Virus record (IMG/VR): IMGVR_UViG_3300020183_000370
Location: 1 to 27,788 of that record
DNA length: 27,788 nucleotides
Reading direction: 5' to 3' (one strand)
DNA from: a virus
How positions within the stretch are numbered: position 1 is the stretch's first letter; each line of letters opens with the position of its first letter. Positions 7,041 through 15,076 of this stretch are shown here, piece by piece. The position numbers and the translations under genes are program-made. The notes beneath the pieces were generated by a model that did not search any database, was not told the origin of the DNA, and worked only from the letters and a program-made list of their open reading frames with translations.

Positions 7041-7960
7041 TAACGAAATTTATGGGCACTCAGGGATTTACCTGGTTTGTAGGAAGAGTAGAAGATAATA
7101 ACGACCCCGACAAATTAGGAAGGGTAAAAGTGAGATGCTATGGCTACCATACTTCTGATATGAGTGACTTACCCACTCAAATTTTACCTTGGGCTACAGT
7201 ACTACAACCTACTAATAGCGCCGGCACAAGAGGGGGAGGTGTCGCCCCTGTCGGTATTCAAATTGGTACAGAGGTAGTAGGTTTTTTTGCTGACAACTCA
7301 ACCGCGCAATACCCTATAATATTTGGGGTATTAGGTGGAGTAAATAATACAGGTCCACAAGGCACATTAACTGATTCTGTATTAAGAGAAAGACTAAGTA
7401 ATCCAGATCCTGGTGAGGTAGCTGCTACTTCAGTAACACCTGGCCAGCTTGGATTACTCACACCATCTCAATTTCAAGAATTAAAATCTACTCTCGGAAA
7501 AAGAGAATCAAATAGTAATTACTCAGCTGAAAATACTCTGGGGTATATTGGTAAATACCAGTTTGGTATTCCTGCATTGTATGAAGGTGGTTATGTTAAT
7601 ATTAGATCAGCGCCGGGAGGAAAGCAAAAAGAATACCTAAACAACCCCTCAAATTGGACTGGTAAGAACGGTATTAGTAATAAACAAGCTTGGTTTAATA
7701 ACGGATCTGAGCAAGAGAGAGCATGTGACGAGTTTACTCAAAGAACATACTCACGGCTCATAAGAAATGGCACGTTGAATCCATCATCGCCGCCTAGAGT
7801 TGTTTCTGGTTATCTTGCCGTGGCTCACTTATTAGGTCCAACTGGAGCACTTAGATATAAGACAACAGGCTCTGGCGCTGATGCATATGGCGCTTCAGGT
7901 AATCAATACTTTAGAATTGGTTATAATTGTATAACAGATGATCAACCCAAGGTAACGTAA
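7037..7960 (+). CDS. gp5: Baseplate spike protein, gp5 N-terminal part: OB fold plus lysozyme-like domain
   Basis: 307 residues. Residues 1-105 form the gp5/VgrG OB-fold domain: FTWFVGRVEDNNDPDKLGRV, VRCYGYHTSD, LPWATVLQP, IGTEVVGFFADN and YPIIFGVLGG. After a linker, residues 145-300 form a peptidoglycan-hydrolase domain of the lysozyme / lytic transglycosylase type. It has LGKRESNSNY with candidate catalytic Glu157, then LGYIGKYQFGIPAL and a WTGKNGIS element. The fold is common in phage tail proteins but is not the T4 gp5 lysozyme sequence. It would open the cell wall during injection. The protein stops before any beta-helix spike, which is encoded by the next gene through a TAATG junction. 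T4 makes the same two pieces by cutting one gp5 chain. Family is clear; the bond cleaved is inferred. Confidence 0.85.
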   Translation: MITKFMGTQGFTWFVGRVEDNNDPDKLGRVKVRCYGYHTSDMSDLPTQILPWATVLQPTNSAGTRGGGVAPVGIQIGTEVVGFFADNSTAQYPIIFGVLGGVNNTGPQGTLTDSVLRERLSNPDPGEVAATSVTPGQLGLLTPSQFQELKSTLGKRESNSNYSAENTLGYIGKYQFGIPALYEGGYVNIRSAPGGKQKEYLNNPSNWTGKNGISNKQAWFNNGSEQERACDEFTQRTYSRLIRNGTLNPSSPPRVVSGYLAVAHLLGPTGALRYKTTGSGADAYGASGNQYFRIGYNCITDDQPKVT

Positions 7961-9690
7961 TGGCCATAAATACCAGAGATCAAACAGCTCAAGAACTACC
8001 CGCTTCTTCTTTAAGCATTGGGATTACTGACGTTGAAGGTACAGCAGCGCAGAATCTCTATAACTATGAACAAGATACAAATAGATTAGCTCGGGGAGTA
8101 GCTGCTGGTACTGTTGTGGATGTAAAAGACTCCACAAGACTCAAAAACATACCTGTTGCTTCATCAATAGATACATGGGATGAGCCTTTATCACCATTCG
8201 GTGCTTCATATCCCCATAATAATGTATATCAAACTCCAAATGGATTAATACAAGAATTTGACGATACTCCAAATAATGAAAGATATCACCGTTATCATCC
8301 TTCAGGTTCTTATACTGAGACGGACGTAAACGGTACTGAAGTTCGTAAAATTGTAGGTGATAATTTCTATATTATAGAAAATAACGGATATATTTTTATA
8401 GGCGGCGAAGCAAATATTACTATTTCTGGTAAATGTAATATTATGGTTATGAATGATTGTAATCTTCAAGTCGATGGCAAACTAGACGCCGTTATTAAGA
8501 ACGATATTAATCTAACCTCATCGGGTAGTTTTAATTTAAACGTCAAAGAGACTTTTAAAGTAAAAGCTGATAGTATGATTGTTGAGACTACTAAGTACAA
8601 TCACAAAAATATCGGTGCAGCAGTTATTGAAACCGATACATTGGATACTAAAGTTGTGGGAGCACATACCGCAAAAGCTTCAACATATGGTTTAAAAACA
8701 GACGGGATCACTACTTTTAATGCAGGTAGTGAATTTCAAGTTACATCAAGTAAGTTAGCTGTACAGACAGATTTACATGTTAAGAATAGTGTTTTTGTCG
8801 AATCTGAAGTACATAGTCCTCTTTTCAAAGGAGTAGCTCGCTATGCTCAATATGCTGTAACCGCTGGTAGCGCACCGGAAGGCTCTGCAGTAGCTACAAA
8901 CCCAAATAGAACTGCACCTACTATTAATAATGTAGTAGTTGCCGACCCTACCGCTGTATTGAGCACAGGGTTTATTATACCTGCGAATAGAGCAAATCCG
9001 GATCGTACCGGTAATCCTCCTATCGGTCAAAATACTAATAGAATTATTCGTGCTGGTGTTGAGAATGACGGCGGTACAAGATCTTCAACTCAACTGTATC
9101 CTGGCTACAATTCAAGCACACCTTATGTACCTCAGAGTAGTTTACAAGCACCACAAGGTATAGCGAGAGTTGCTCCCGACAATGTAACAAGTACATTCAC
9201 CGACCAAACTAATTTTACTGGCGAAGAGCAACTTTCAAAATACGCTAAACTAAAAGATTTATCTACAAATGCGATTTTTGGACATAGAGTACGGGCTCAA
9301 GGCGGATTAACTGAGAGTCAAATTGTGGTCAACCTACAAAACGTTGCTGTTAATGTAATCGATAGATTAGCAGAAAAATACGGAAGAGGTTCTTTTATAA
9401 TTACCTCAGGATTTAGACCAGAAGCTCAAGCAAGAGGCGGGCGGGGACTTAGTCAACACGGTTTAGGTCAAGCAGTCGATATTCAATTTCCTACACTCGC
9501 TACTAGCGAGTATGCAGCCAGAGCTCAAGAGCTATTAAGTGTAGTATCCTTTGATCAATTACTTCTAGAATACCAATCAACAGGTTCAGGTAGGCCTTGG
9601 ATTCATATTTCATTTACCACTCAGGGAAATAGGCGTCAGTATTTTACCATGTTTAATCATCAACGAACAACACCGATACAGACAGCATAA
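7960..9690 (+). CDS. Spike beta-helix protein (gp5 C-terminal part) with C-terminal peptidase M15 domain
   Basis: 576 residues. Residues 84-225 match the gp5C needle: YPHNNVYQTPNGLIQEFDDT, RYHRYHPSGSYTETDVNG, KIVGDNFYII, then short regular strands (ANITISGKCNIMVMNDCNLQ) of a triple-stranded beta helix. Residues 290-420 are a Pro/Asn/Thr-rich linker. Residues 425-570 form a D-Ala-D-Ala carboxypeptidase/endopeptidase domain of the peptidase M15_3 type. It has ITSGFRPEAQ, SQHGLGQAVDIQF (His500 and Asp507), FDQLLLEY (Glu537) and WIHISF (His549), so the zinc ligands and catalytic acid are all present. The protein would form the membrane-facing spike and cut the peptide part of peptidoglycan. A CATAAATA octamer lies just after the start codon (7965-7972), probably by chance. 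The start overlaps the preceding stop by one base. Confidence 0.87.
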   Translation: MAINTRDQTAQELPASSLSIGITDVEGTAAQNLYNYEQDTNRLARGVAAGTVVDVKDSTRLKNIPVASSIDTWDEPLSPFGASYPHNNVYQTPNGLIQEFDDTPNNERYHRYHPSGSYTETDVNGTEVRKIVGDNFYIIENNGYIFIGGEANITISGKCNIMVMNDCNLQVDGKLDAVIKNDINLTSSGSFNLNVKETFKVKADSMIVETTKYNHKNIGAAVIETDTLDTKVVGAHTAKASTYGLKTDGITTFNAGSEFQVTSSKLAVQTDLHVKNSVFVESEVHSPLFKGVARYAQYAVTAGSAPEGSAVATNPNRTAPTINNVVVADPTAVLSTGFIIPANRANPDRTGNPPIGQNTNRIIRAGVENDGGTRSSTQLYPGYNSSTPYVPQSSLQAPQGIARVAPDNVTSTFTDQTNFTGEEQLSKYAKLKDLSTNAIFGHRVRAQGGLTESQIVVNLQNVAVNVIDRLAEKYGRGSFIITSGFRPEAQARGGRGLSQHGLGQAVDIQFPTLATSEYAARAQELLSVVSFDQLLLEYQSTGSGRPWIHISFTTQGNRRQYFTMFNHQRTTPIQTA

Positions 9691-10554
9691 ATGTTAGTAG
9701 ATATGTCAGGCGCGCAAGAGCGCGAACGTAGAATGGGAGAGCTTTTAAACCGACTAGGTTCTCTCGATGACAATAAAATTAAACAATTAGAAAAAATGGT
9801 TAACGCCCAGCAGTTGATTAATAATGCTAGCGATCCAACTAACTCACCTCTAGGTGCTCCTAACGACTCTTTACAAAAAGAGCTGTCTGCATCCCTGGCT
9901 GGTCGATCTGAAACGCTAAGACTTAATATGACTCAGATACTCGGTTTTACACCAACAGATAATGACGTCAAAGAAATATCCAGTATTCAAAGTTCTTTCG
10001 GTGGAAGTTTGTCAACCGCTGCATCTGTAGTAGCAAAAAATATTAATTCAATTGAAGGTGGAGTAAGTAGTTTTCTCCAAGCAGTAGATACCGGTATTAC
10101 AGGAGGTATTGTTGCTGCTACTAATGCTGCAGGAGAACTTATAAGCAAAGCACAAAATGGAATTATTGCTGCTACTAAAGATCTACTTCCAGATACAAGT
10201 AGTATATTTCCTACAGGTACATTAAATCAATTAAAAGATGTTATTAATGACGCTAATAGTCTCACTGAAAGAGTGTCAAATATGATCTCCTCGCAGATTG
10301 AATCTACCATGAAAGAAGTGGACGGCATATTTAATAGTATTTCAGATGAAATAGCAGCTGCTACCAAGAGTATAGCTAACTCCAATATTATTAGCGATCA
10401 AGCAAAATCTTTTAAAAATGCTGTTAACAGCTTAGTAAACTCACCACCGACAAGTTCTATTTTACCTAACGCAGATAATCAACAGCCACCCATAGTCGTA
10501 CTATTACCACCAACTGATGTAAGTAGCGCTCCCATAACGTTACCGAGACAGTAA
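9691..10554 (+). CDS. Unassigned helical virion-associated protein between spike and gp25
   Basis: 287 residues from the first ATG, 283 if the ATG at 9703 (MSGAQERERRMG) is used. I do not recognise the family. It is almost wholly helical by composition: a charged N-terminal coiled-coil candidate (RMGELLNRLGSLDDNKIKQL), a Gly/Ala/Ser-rich middle with repeated IAATK/VAATN elements (GIVAATNAAGELISKAQNG), another helical stretch near 195-250 (EIAAATKSIANS), and a Pro-rich tail ending in APITLPRQ. There is no signal peptide and no clear transmembrane helix. Its place between the spike and gp25 makes a baseplate role likely. A CATAAATG sequence overlaps the preceding stop; if it is a promoter, the second ATG would be the real start. 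A small hub assembly factor or hub-lumen protein are possibilities I cannot separate. Confidence 0.6.
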   Translation: MLVDMSGAQERERRMGELLNRLGSLDDNKIKQLEKMVNAQQLINNASDPTNSPLGAPNDSLQKELSASLAGRSETLRLNMTQILGFTPTDNDVKEISSIQSSFGGSLSTAASVVAKNINSIEGGVSSFLQAVDTGITGGIVAATNAAGELISKAQNGIIAATKDLLPDTSSIFPTGTLNQLKDVINDANSLTERVSNMISSQIESTMKEVDGIFNSISDEIAAATKSIANSNIISDQAKSFKNAVNSLVNSPPTSSILPNADNQQPPIVVLLPPTDVSSAPITLPRQ

Positions 10555-10560
10555 TAAATA
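10553..10560 (+). promoter_or_regulatory. Likely late promoter AATAAATA before gp25
   Basis: AATAAATA differs from the T4 late core at the first base only. Its first two bases are the last two bases of the preceding TAA stop (10552-10554), and it lies 22 bases before the gp25 ATG. A ribosome site (TAGGT) follows. It would start a gp25-gp6-wedge transcript. Confidence 0.5.
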
Positions 10561-10581
10561 TTAGATAACCTAGGTAAAACA

Positions 10582-10983
10582 ATGTCTGGTACCTTTCAAT
10601 CACAAGTATATTATTCAGATATAGATACTAATCTAACTATTAATCCTATTTCTGAAGACGTAGGTAGAATAACGAATGAAAATGCCATTCGTAGATCTAT
10701 CAGAAATTTGATTCTTACAGATTATTATGAGAGGCCTTTTAAGCCCGATATCGGGTCAAATATTCGTAAATTATTGTTTGAATTAATAACGCCAATTACT
10801 ATCGAGTTGTTACAAAAAGGTATTAGTGACGTTATTAATAATTATGAGCCTCGTGCTAATTTAATAGATGTAATATGTACTCCTTACGAAGACAGTAATG
10901 CTATTGATGTAACTATTGTATTTTCTATAATAAATAGAGAAGACCCTATTACTATGCAGCTTTCCTTAGATCGGATTAGGTAA
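10582..10983 (+). CDS. gp25: Baseplate wedge protein gp25
   Basis: At 133 residues this is the size of T4 gp25 (132), a lysozyme-like-fold wedge protein that anchors the sheath and wedge core and is conserved in contractile injection systems (GPW/gp25 family). Family signatures are clear: YYSDIDTNLTINPISEDVG, NENAIRRSIRNLILTDYYER with the conserved ...N.LLT..GER-like turn (here TDYYERPFKPDIG), LLFELITPITIELLQ and IDVICTPYED. It has its own likely late promoter (10553) and is coupled to gp6 by TAATG. No oddity. Confidence 0.95.
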   Translation: MSGTFQSQVYYSDIDTNLTINPISEDVGRITNENAIRRSIRNLILTDYYERPFKPDIGSNIRKLLFELITPITIELLQKGISDVINNYEPRANLIDVICTPYEDSNAIDVTIVFSIINREDPITMQLSLDRIR

Positions 10984-12770
10984 TGTCAGATTTTTTACCG
11001 GTAAGTCAACTTGACTTTACCTCACTTAGAACTAGTTTAAAAGCCTACCTTCAAGGTCAAGATAGATTCAAAGACTATGACTTCGAAGGTTCAAACCTAT
11101 CCGTATTGCTTGATATCTTAGCGTTTAATACCTATCAGAATGCATTCTACCTTAATATGATAGGTAATGAAATGTTTCTAGACTCCGCTACTTTGAGAGA
11201 TTCTGTAGTCTCGCATGCTAAAGAGCTTAACTATTTGCCACGATCGTTTACATCGTCCGCAGCAACAGTTCGCGTTAATGTAGCAGTTACCAATAATGCA
11301 GTATATAATATAACCGTACCTCAAGGTTATAAATTTACTACAGCTACAGCTAATAAAAATTTTACATTCTCTACTCCCTCCCCTACAGTAATTACAAGAA
11401 ATTCTAATAATGAATTTATAAAGGATATTATTGTATATGAAGGGTTTTTAATTTCAGAGAAGTACGTGGTCAATACTAGTATTGAAAATCAACGCTTTGT
11501 ACTCTCAAATCCTAAAGTAGATACCGATAGTGTTGAAGTGTTCGTAAGTCCTGATGCTAATACTTCTACGAATACTGAATATACTTTTACTACTAGTATA
11601 TTTGGGTTAAATGCAAATTCAACTGTATATTTTATTCAAGCTGCTGAAAGTGAAAAATACGAGGTAAAATTTGGTGATGGTATCATTAGTAAAAAGCCTA
11701 CTAATGGTAACCTTATAAGAGTTGATTATCGTATTAGTTCTGGCTCAGACGCTAATGGGCTTAACTCCTTTACGCCTCAAGGAACTATAAGTGGTTACAG
11801 TGTAGCCGCTAGTACTATATCAGCCGCATCAGGGGGTGCAAATAACGAAAGTCTTCAATCTATCAAAGATAATGCAACAAGATTTTTTCAAACTCAAGAT
11901 AGATTAGTTACTAAAGAAGATTACAGAGCATTAATAATTGCTAACTTTCCAGAAGTTAAAGCAATTAGTGTATACGGTGGTGAAGATATACCAGTAACAC
12001 CTCAATACGGTAAAGTTGCTATTTCATGTGCTACTCAATCTGGAGACTTACTAACAATAACTTCAAAAGATAGAATTCTTGATTTTGTCAAGACAAGGTC
12101 GCCCCTATCCATTAATCCTATAATTATTGATCCAGAATTTCTTGATCTGGTAATTACCACCAATGTAAATTATAATGTTAACCAAACTACCCTAACCACA
12201 AATCAAATTTCTGATCTTACGGCAAATGCTATTTCCTCGTATAATAATAGCAGTTTAACAGATTTTAATAAGACGTTTAGATTTTCCAAGCTTGTTAGTA
12301 ACATTAACTCATCTCATCCTAGTATTGTAGGTAATGAGACGAGCGTTAATATGATCAAGACAATCGTACCGCTTCTTAATGAGAACTTTACTTTTACTAT
12401 CGATTTCGGAAACGAGATTCTTAGAGATGACTTAAATATTTCTAGACCCTTAACAAACGAGTTCACAGTATACTCAAGTGAAATTACTTTTAATTCAAGA
12501 AAAGCATTTTTTGGTGAAGATGGTGCGGGTAATATCTTTATTTACGAAAGTAGCGGTACGAGTAGAAATGTACTAAAACTTAGAGCCGGTACAGTAGATT
12601 ATAAAAATGGTACTGTTACGGTAAGTGACGTTATTCTTAATGATTATTCTGGAGCAGGTATCTCGTTCTATGCTATACCTACTAAACAGGATATCACCGC
12701 TAAAAGAAATACTATTATAAGAATAAACAATCAGTTAAATAATATTTCTGTTACTGCAGTTAAAGAATAA
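10983..12770 (+). CDS. gp6: Baseplate wedge protein gp6 (baseplate J-like)
   Basis: At 595 residues it is slightly shorter than T4 gp6 (660). In T4, gp6 forms the (gp6)2-gp7 heterotrimer core that circularises the wedges. N-terminal family features: DFTSLRTSLKAYLQGQDRFK, DYDFEGSNLSVLLDILAFNT and MFLDSATLRDSVVSHAKELN. The baseplate J-like region includes FGDGIISKKPTNGNLI, the RVDYRISSGSDANG strand, the helix SLQSIKDNATRFFQTQDRLV, and TKEDYRALIIANFPEVKAI. The C-terminal part is variable and ends in an Asn-rich helix. Its start overlaps gp25 and its stop overlaps the next gene, both as TAATG, consistent with stoichiometric co-translation of wedge parts. Confidence 0.93.
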   Translation: MSDFLPVSQLDFTSLRTSLKAYLQGQDRFKDYDFEGSNLSVLLDILAFNTYQNAFYLNMIGNEMFLDSATLRDSVVSHAKELNYLPRSFTSSAATVRVNVAVTNNAVYNITVPQGYKFTTATANKNFTFSTPSPTVITRNSNNEFIKDIIVYEGFLISEKYVVNTSIENQRFVLSNPKVDTDSVEVFVSPDANTSTNTEYTFTTSIFGLNANSTVYFIQAAESEKYEVKFGDGIISKKPTNGNLIRVDYRISSGSDANGLNSFTPQGTISGYSVAASTISAASGGANNESLQSIKDNATRFFQTQDRLVTKEDYRALIIANFPEVKAISVYGGEDIPVTPQYGKVAISCATQSGDLLTITSKDRILDFVKTRSPLSINPIIIDPEFLDLVITTNVNYNVNQTTLTTNQISDLTANAISSYNNSSLTDFNKTFRFSKLVSNINSSHPSIVGNETSVNMIKTIVPLLNENFTFTIDFGNEILRDDLNISRPLTNEFTVYSSEITFNSRKAFFGEDGAGNIFIYESSGTSRNVLKLRAGTVDYKNGTVTVSDVILNDYSGAGISFYAIPTKQDITAKRNTIIRINNQLNNISVTAVKE

Positions 12771-15049
12771 TGAAATCTATTGAAAAAAATATATCTCAAT
12801 TTATAGAAGCACAGTTCCCTGCCCTTTATAGGGAAGAGGGTCCAATTCTCATTGATTTTATAAAAGCGTATTTTGAGTGGCTAGAAGATACAAATAATGT
12901 AACTTATAAAGCAAGACGTCTATTTGATTATAGAGATATTGACTCTACATTAGATGAATATGTTGTATATTTTAAAAACAAATATGCAAAAGATATTCCT
13001 TTAGAGATTAAAGCTAATAAAAAGCTCTTTATTAAAAACATTCAAGATCTTTACAAGTCAAAGGGTTCAGAAAGAAGCTTCGAAATATTTTTCAGAACAT
13101 TATATAATAAAGACGTAAAGATTTATTACCCCGGTGATGATATTCTACGAGTATCTGATGGTGATTGGTTCGAAGGTAAGTATATTGAAATTACAAGCTT
13201 TGTACCTAATATTCAAGATTATATCGGTAGAAAAATTATTGGTGTTAATAGTGGTGCGGAGGCAGCTGTTGAGAATTATTTTCAAAGGATTGCTAATAGA
13301 AAGGTAGTAGACGTACTTCAGATTACCAACCTTAACGGTATTTTTGATTATAAAGAGCCTATTAAATTATCTACAGCAAATACAATTGTAGGAGTTTCTT
13401 TACCATCTACAGTAGGTTCATTATCAGCCGTTGGTTTAATTGACGGCGGGGCTAATTTTGATGTAGGTGATATTCTTGATATTGATGGTAAAGGTGATAA
13501 AGGTAAAGCTAAAGTTACTGCGGTAACTCAGCTATTAGGTAAAGTAAATTTTAATCTAATACAAGGTGGTTCGGGTTACTCTTTGAACGCTCTTTCAACG
13601 GTATTCCCACAAGTTCAATTAGAATATGCATCAAATACGGGTAACTTACAGGTAGATCAATTAATATACACTACTAATACTTCAGGTAGTATGATAGCTA
13701 ATGGTATTATTACCGCAGTTAATTCTTCAGTAGTTACATTAAAGCAATTTACTTCAGGTTTTGCAACAGGTAATAATTTTTATACAGCGTTAAAAGTCAT
13801 TGTCGAGCCATCAAGCGGATCTTTTACAAACGGTGAATTTGTCTTTCAAGCCAACAGTACATCCAATGTAGCGGTAGGTGTAATCGTAGGTATAGTTCCT
13901 AACATTGGAAATACAGCATATTTTATAGGAAATGTCACAGGCTCGTTTGTTCAGTCTGTTTATGCAAATACTGGTAATACATTTGTACTTACAGGTAATA
14001 GCTCATCAGCGCAGGGGTTTATTTACGAAATAGGTGGTGGTAGTAATACAGGATCAGCTAGTGTTGCAAACGTTGTAGGTGGTGGGTCAGATGCTACATT
14101 TAGAGTAGGTGATATTTTAGATAAAGAAATATTAACTATTAATACTGATAATATTAGAGATAATCTAAAAACAAAACTAATACTATTTAATGAATCTAGT
14201 AACGCTATAGGAACTGTTTCTGTTACTAGTGGCGCTAATACAGTTATAGGTGTAGGTACAGCTTTTACGACAACTTTTGTTGTGGGGGATTATATACAGG
14301 TTAGTAACACAACCGCCAAACACATTAAAGAAATAACTTTAATATCTAATAATACTCAACTTCAGGTCTCTAATAATTTTGCTAACACTCAAGCTACAGT
14401 ACCATATTATGCCGATATATCAAATTATAGTTTTGAAAAGCAAGTATCAGCTGGTGGGGAGAGGATTGGTACTATCTTAGCTAATGCGTTAACGTATGTG
14501 GAACTGGAGGTGGGTACTATTGCTTATCTAGCAGGTATTAACCCTGGCACTGGATACTCATTAGATCCATACGCTAGTGTTACTGAATCTATAGTAGCAG
14601 CATTAGAAGAACCAGGAGTAGGTGGACGATATAAAGGGGCAGATGCTATTGTATTAGCGGATGCAGGTATTGCTAATGGAATAGCTATAGGCGTCGGTAT
14701 AATAGATAGTGGTATTGGTTATGAGCCTGGAGAGCGAGTTTCTTTAACTAAACCAGACTCACCCTTTCAAATAACAGGTACAGCTATTGTTAAAACATCA
14801 GGTATACAAGAAGGCTACTGGCGTTCTACCAGAGGATTTTTAGATTCAGATAAGTTTATTCAAGATAGTAAGTATTATCAAGAATATTCATACGAAGTTC
14901 AAACCCCAGTTAACTTCGAAGATTATAAAGATGTTGTGAAGAGTCTGATACATACTGCTGGCACAGAGCTGTTCGGTAAATTTTCTATCATAGACGATAG
15001 CATCCCCACACCGGTAGAATTCGGCGAAAGTCGTATCGTACAAGCATAA
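12770..15049 (+). CDS. Large baseplate wedge structural protein at the gp7 position
   Basis: 759 residues. The N-terminal 140 residues are strongly patterned as in marine T4-like phages: SIEKNISQFIEAQFPALYRE, ILIDFIKAYFEWLEDTNNV, LFDYRDIDSTLDEYVVYF, NKKLFIKNIQDLYKSKGSER and YYPGDDILRVSDGDW. The middle (180-560) consists of beta-rich Asn/Ser/Thr/Gly modules. One, at about residues 484-554, contains VGDYIQVSN and SNNTQLQVSN and is shared with the next gene. The C-terminus (GYWRSTRGFLDSDKFIQDS, KYYQEYSYEV, HTAGTELFGKF) is again a conserved block. By position after gp6 it probably does the job of T4 gp7, holding gp6 and binding the gp8-like protein. Direct similarity to T4 gp7 is not visible to me, so the name is withheld. 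It ends at a CATAAATA late-type promoter. Confidence 0.75.
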   Translation: MKSIEKNISQFIEAQFPALYREEGPILIDFIKAYFEWLEDTNNVTYKARRLFDYRDIDSTLDEYVVYFKNKYAKDIPLEIKANKKLFIKNIQDLYKSKGSERSFEIFFRTLYNKDVKIYYPGDDILRVSDGDWFEGKYIEITSFVPNIQDYIGRKIIGVNSGAEAAVENYFQRIANRKVVDVLQITNLNGIFDYKEPIKLSTANTIVGVSLPSTVGSLSAVGLIDGGANFDVGDILDIDGKGDKGKAKVTAVTQLLGKVNFNLIQGGSGYSLNALSTVFPQVQLEYASNTGNLQVDQLIYTTNTSGSMIANGIITAVNSSVVTLKQFTSGFATGNNFYTALKVIVEPSSGSFTNGEFVFQANSTSNVAVGVIVGIVPNIGNTAYFIGNVTGSFVQSVYANTGNTFVLTGNSSSAQGFIYEIGGGSNTGSASVANVVGGGSDATFRVGDILDKEILTINTDNIRDNLKTKLILFNESSNAIGTVSVTSGANTVIGVGTAFTTTFVVGDYIQVSNTTAKHIKEITLISNNTQLQVSNNFANTQATVPYYADISNYSFEKQVSAGGERIGTILANALTYVELEVGTIAYLAGINPGTGYSLDPYASVTESIVAALEEPGVGGRYKGADAIVLADAGIANGIAIGVGIIDSGIGYEPGERVSLTKPDSPFQITGTAIVKTSGIQEGYWRSTRGFLDSDKFIQDSKYYQEYSYEVQTPVNFEDYKDVVKSLIHTAGTELFGKFSIIDDSIPTPVEFGESRIVQA

Positions 15050-15052
15050 ATA
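15045..15052 (+). promoter_or_regulatory. Likely late promoter CATAAATA before the gp8-like gene
   Basis: CATAAATA overlaps the TAA stop of the preceding gene (15047-15049) and lies 25 bases before the next ATG. It differs from the T4 late core only at the first base. A TTAGGA ribosome site follows at about 15064. Confidence 0.5.
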
Positions 15053-15076
15053 TTCTAGATTTTCTTAGGAAAAAAG

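Noticed and set aside
7965-7972. CATAAATA octamer just after the start of the spike gene
   Set aside because: It lies inside the first codons (Ala-Ile-Asn-Thr), so a transcript from it would lack the start codon; treated as chance.
7940-7975. Possible frameshift between the two gp5 halves
   Set aside because: The downstream gene is in the -1 frame, but no X_XXY_YYZ heptamer is present before the TAA and the junction is a plain TAATG; reinitiation is simpler.
15052-15076. TTTTC-TTAG-GAAAA as a terminator hairpin
   Set aside because: Only five AT-rich pairs, and it overlaps the ribosome site of the next gene; more likely leader sequence.
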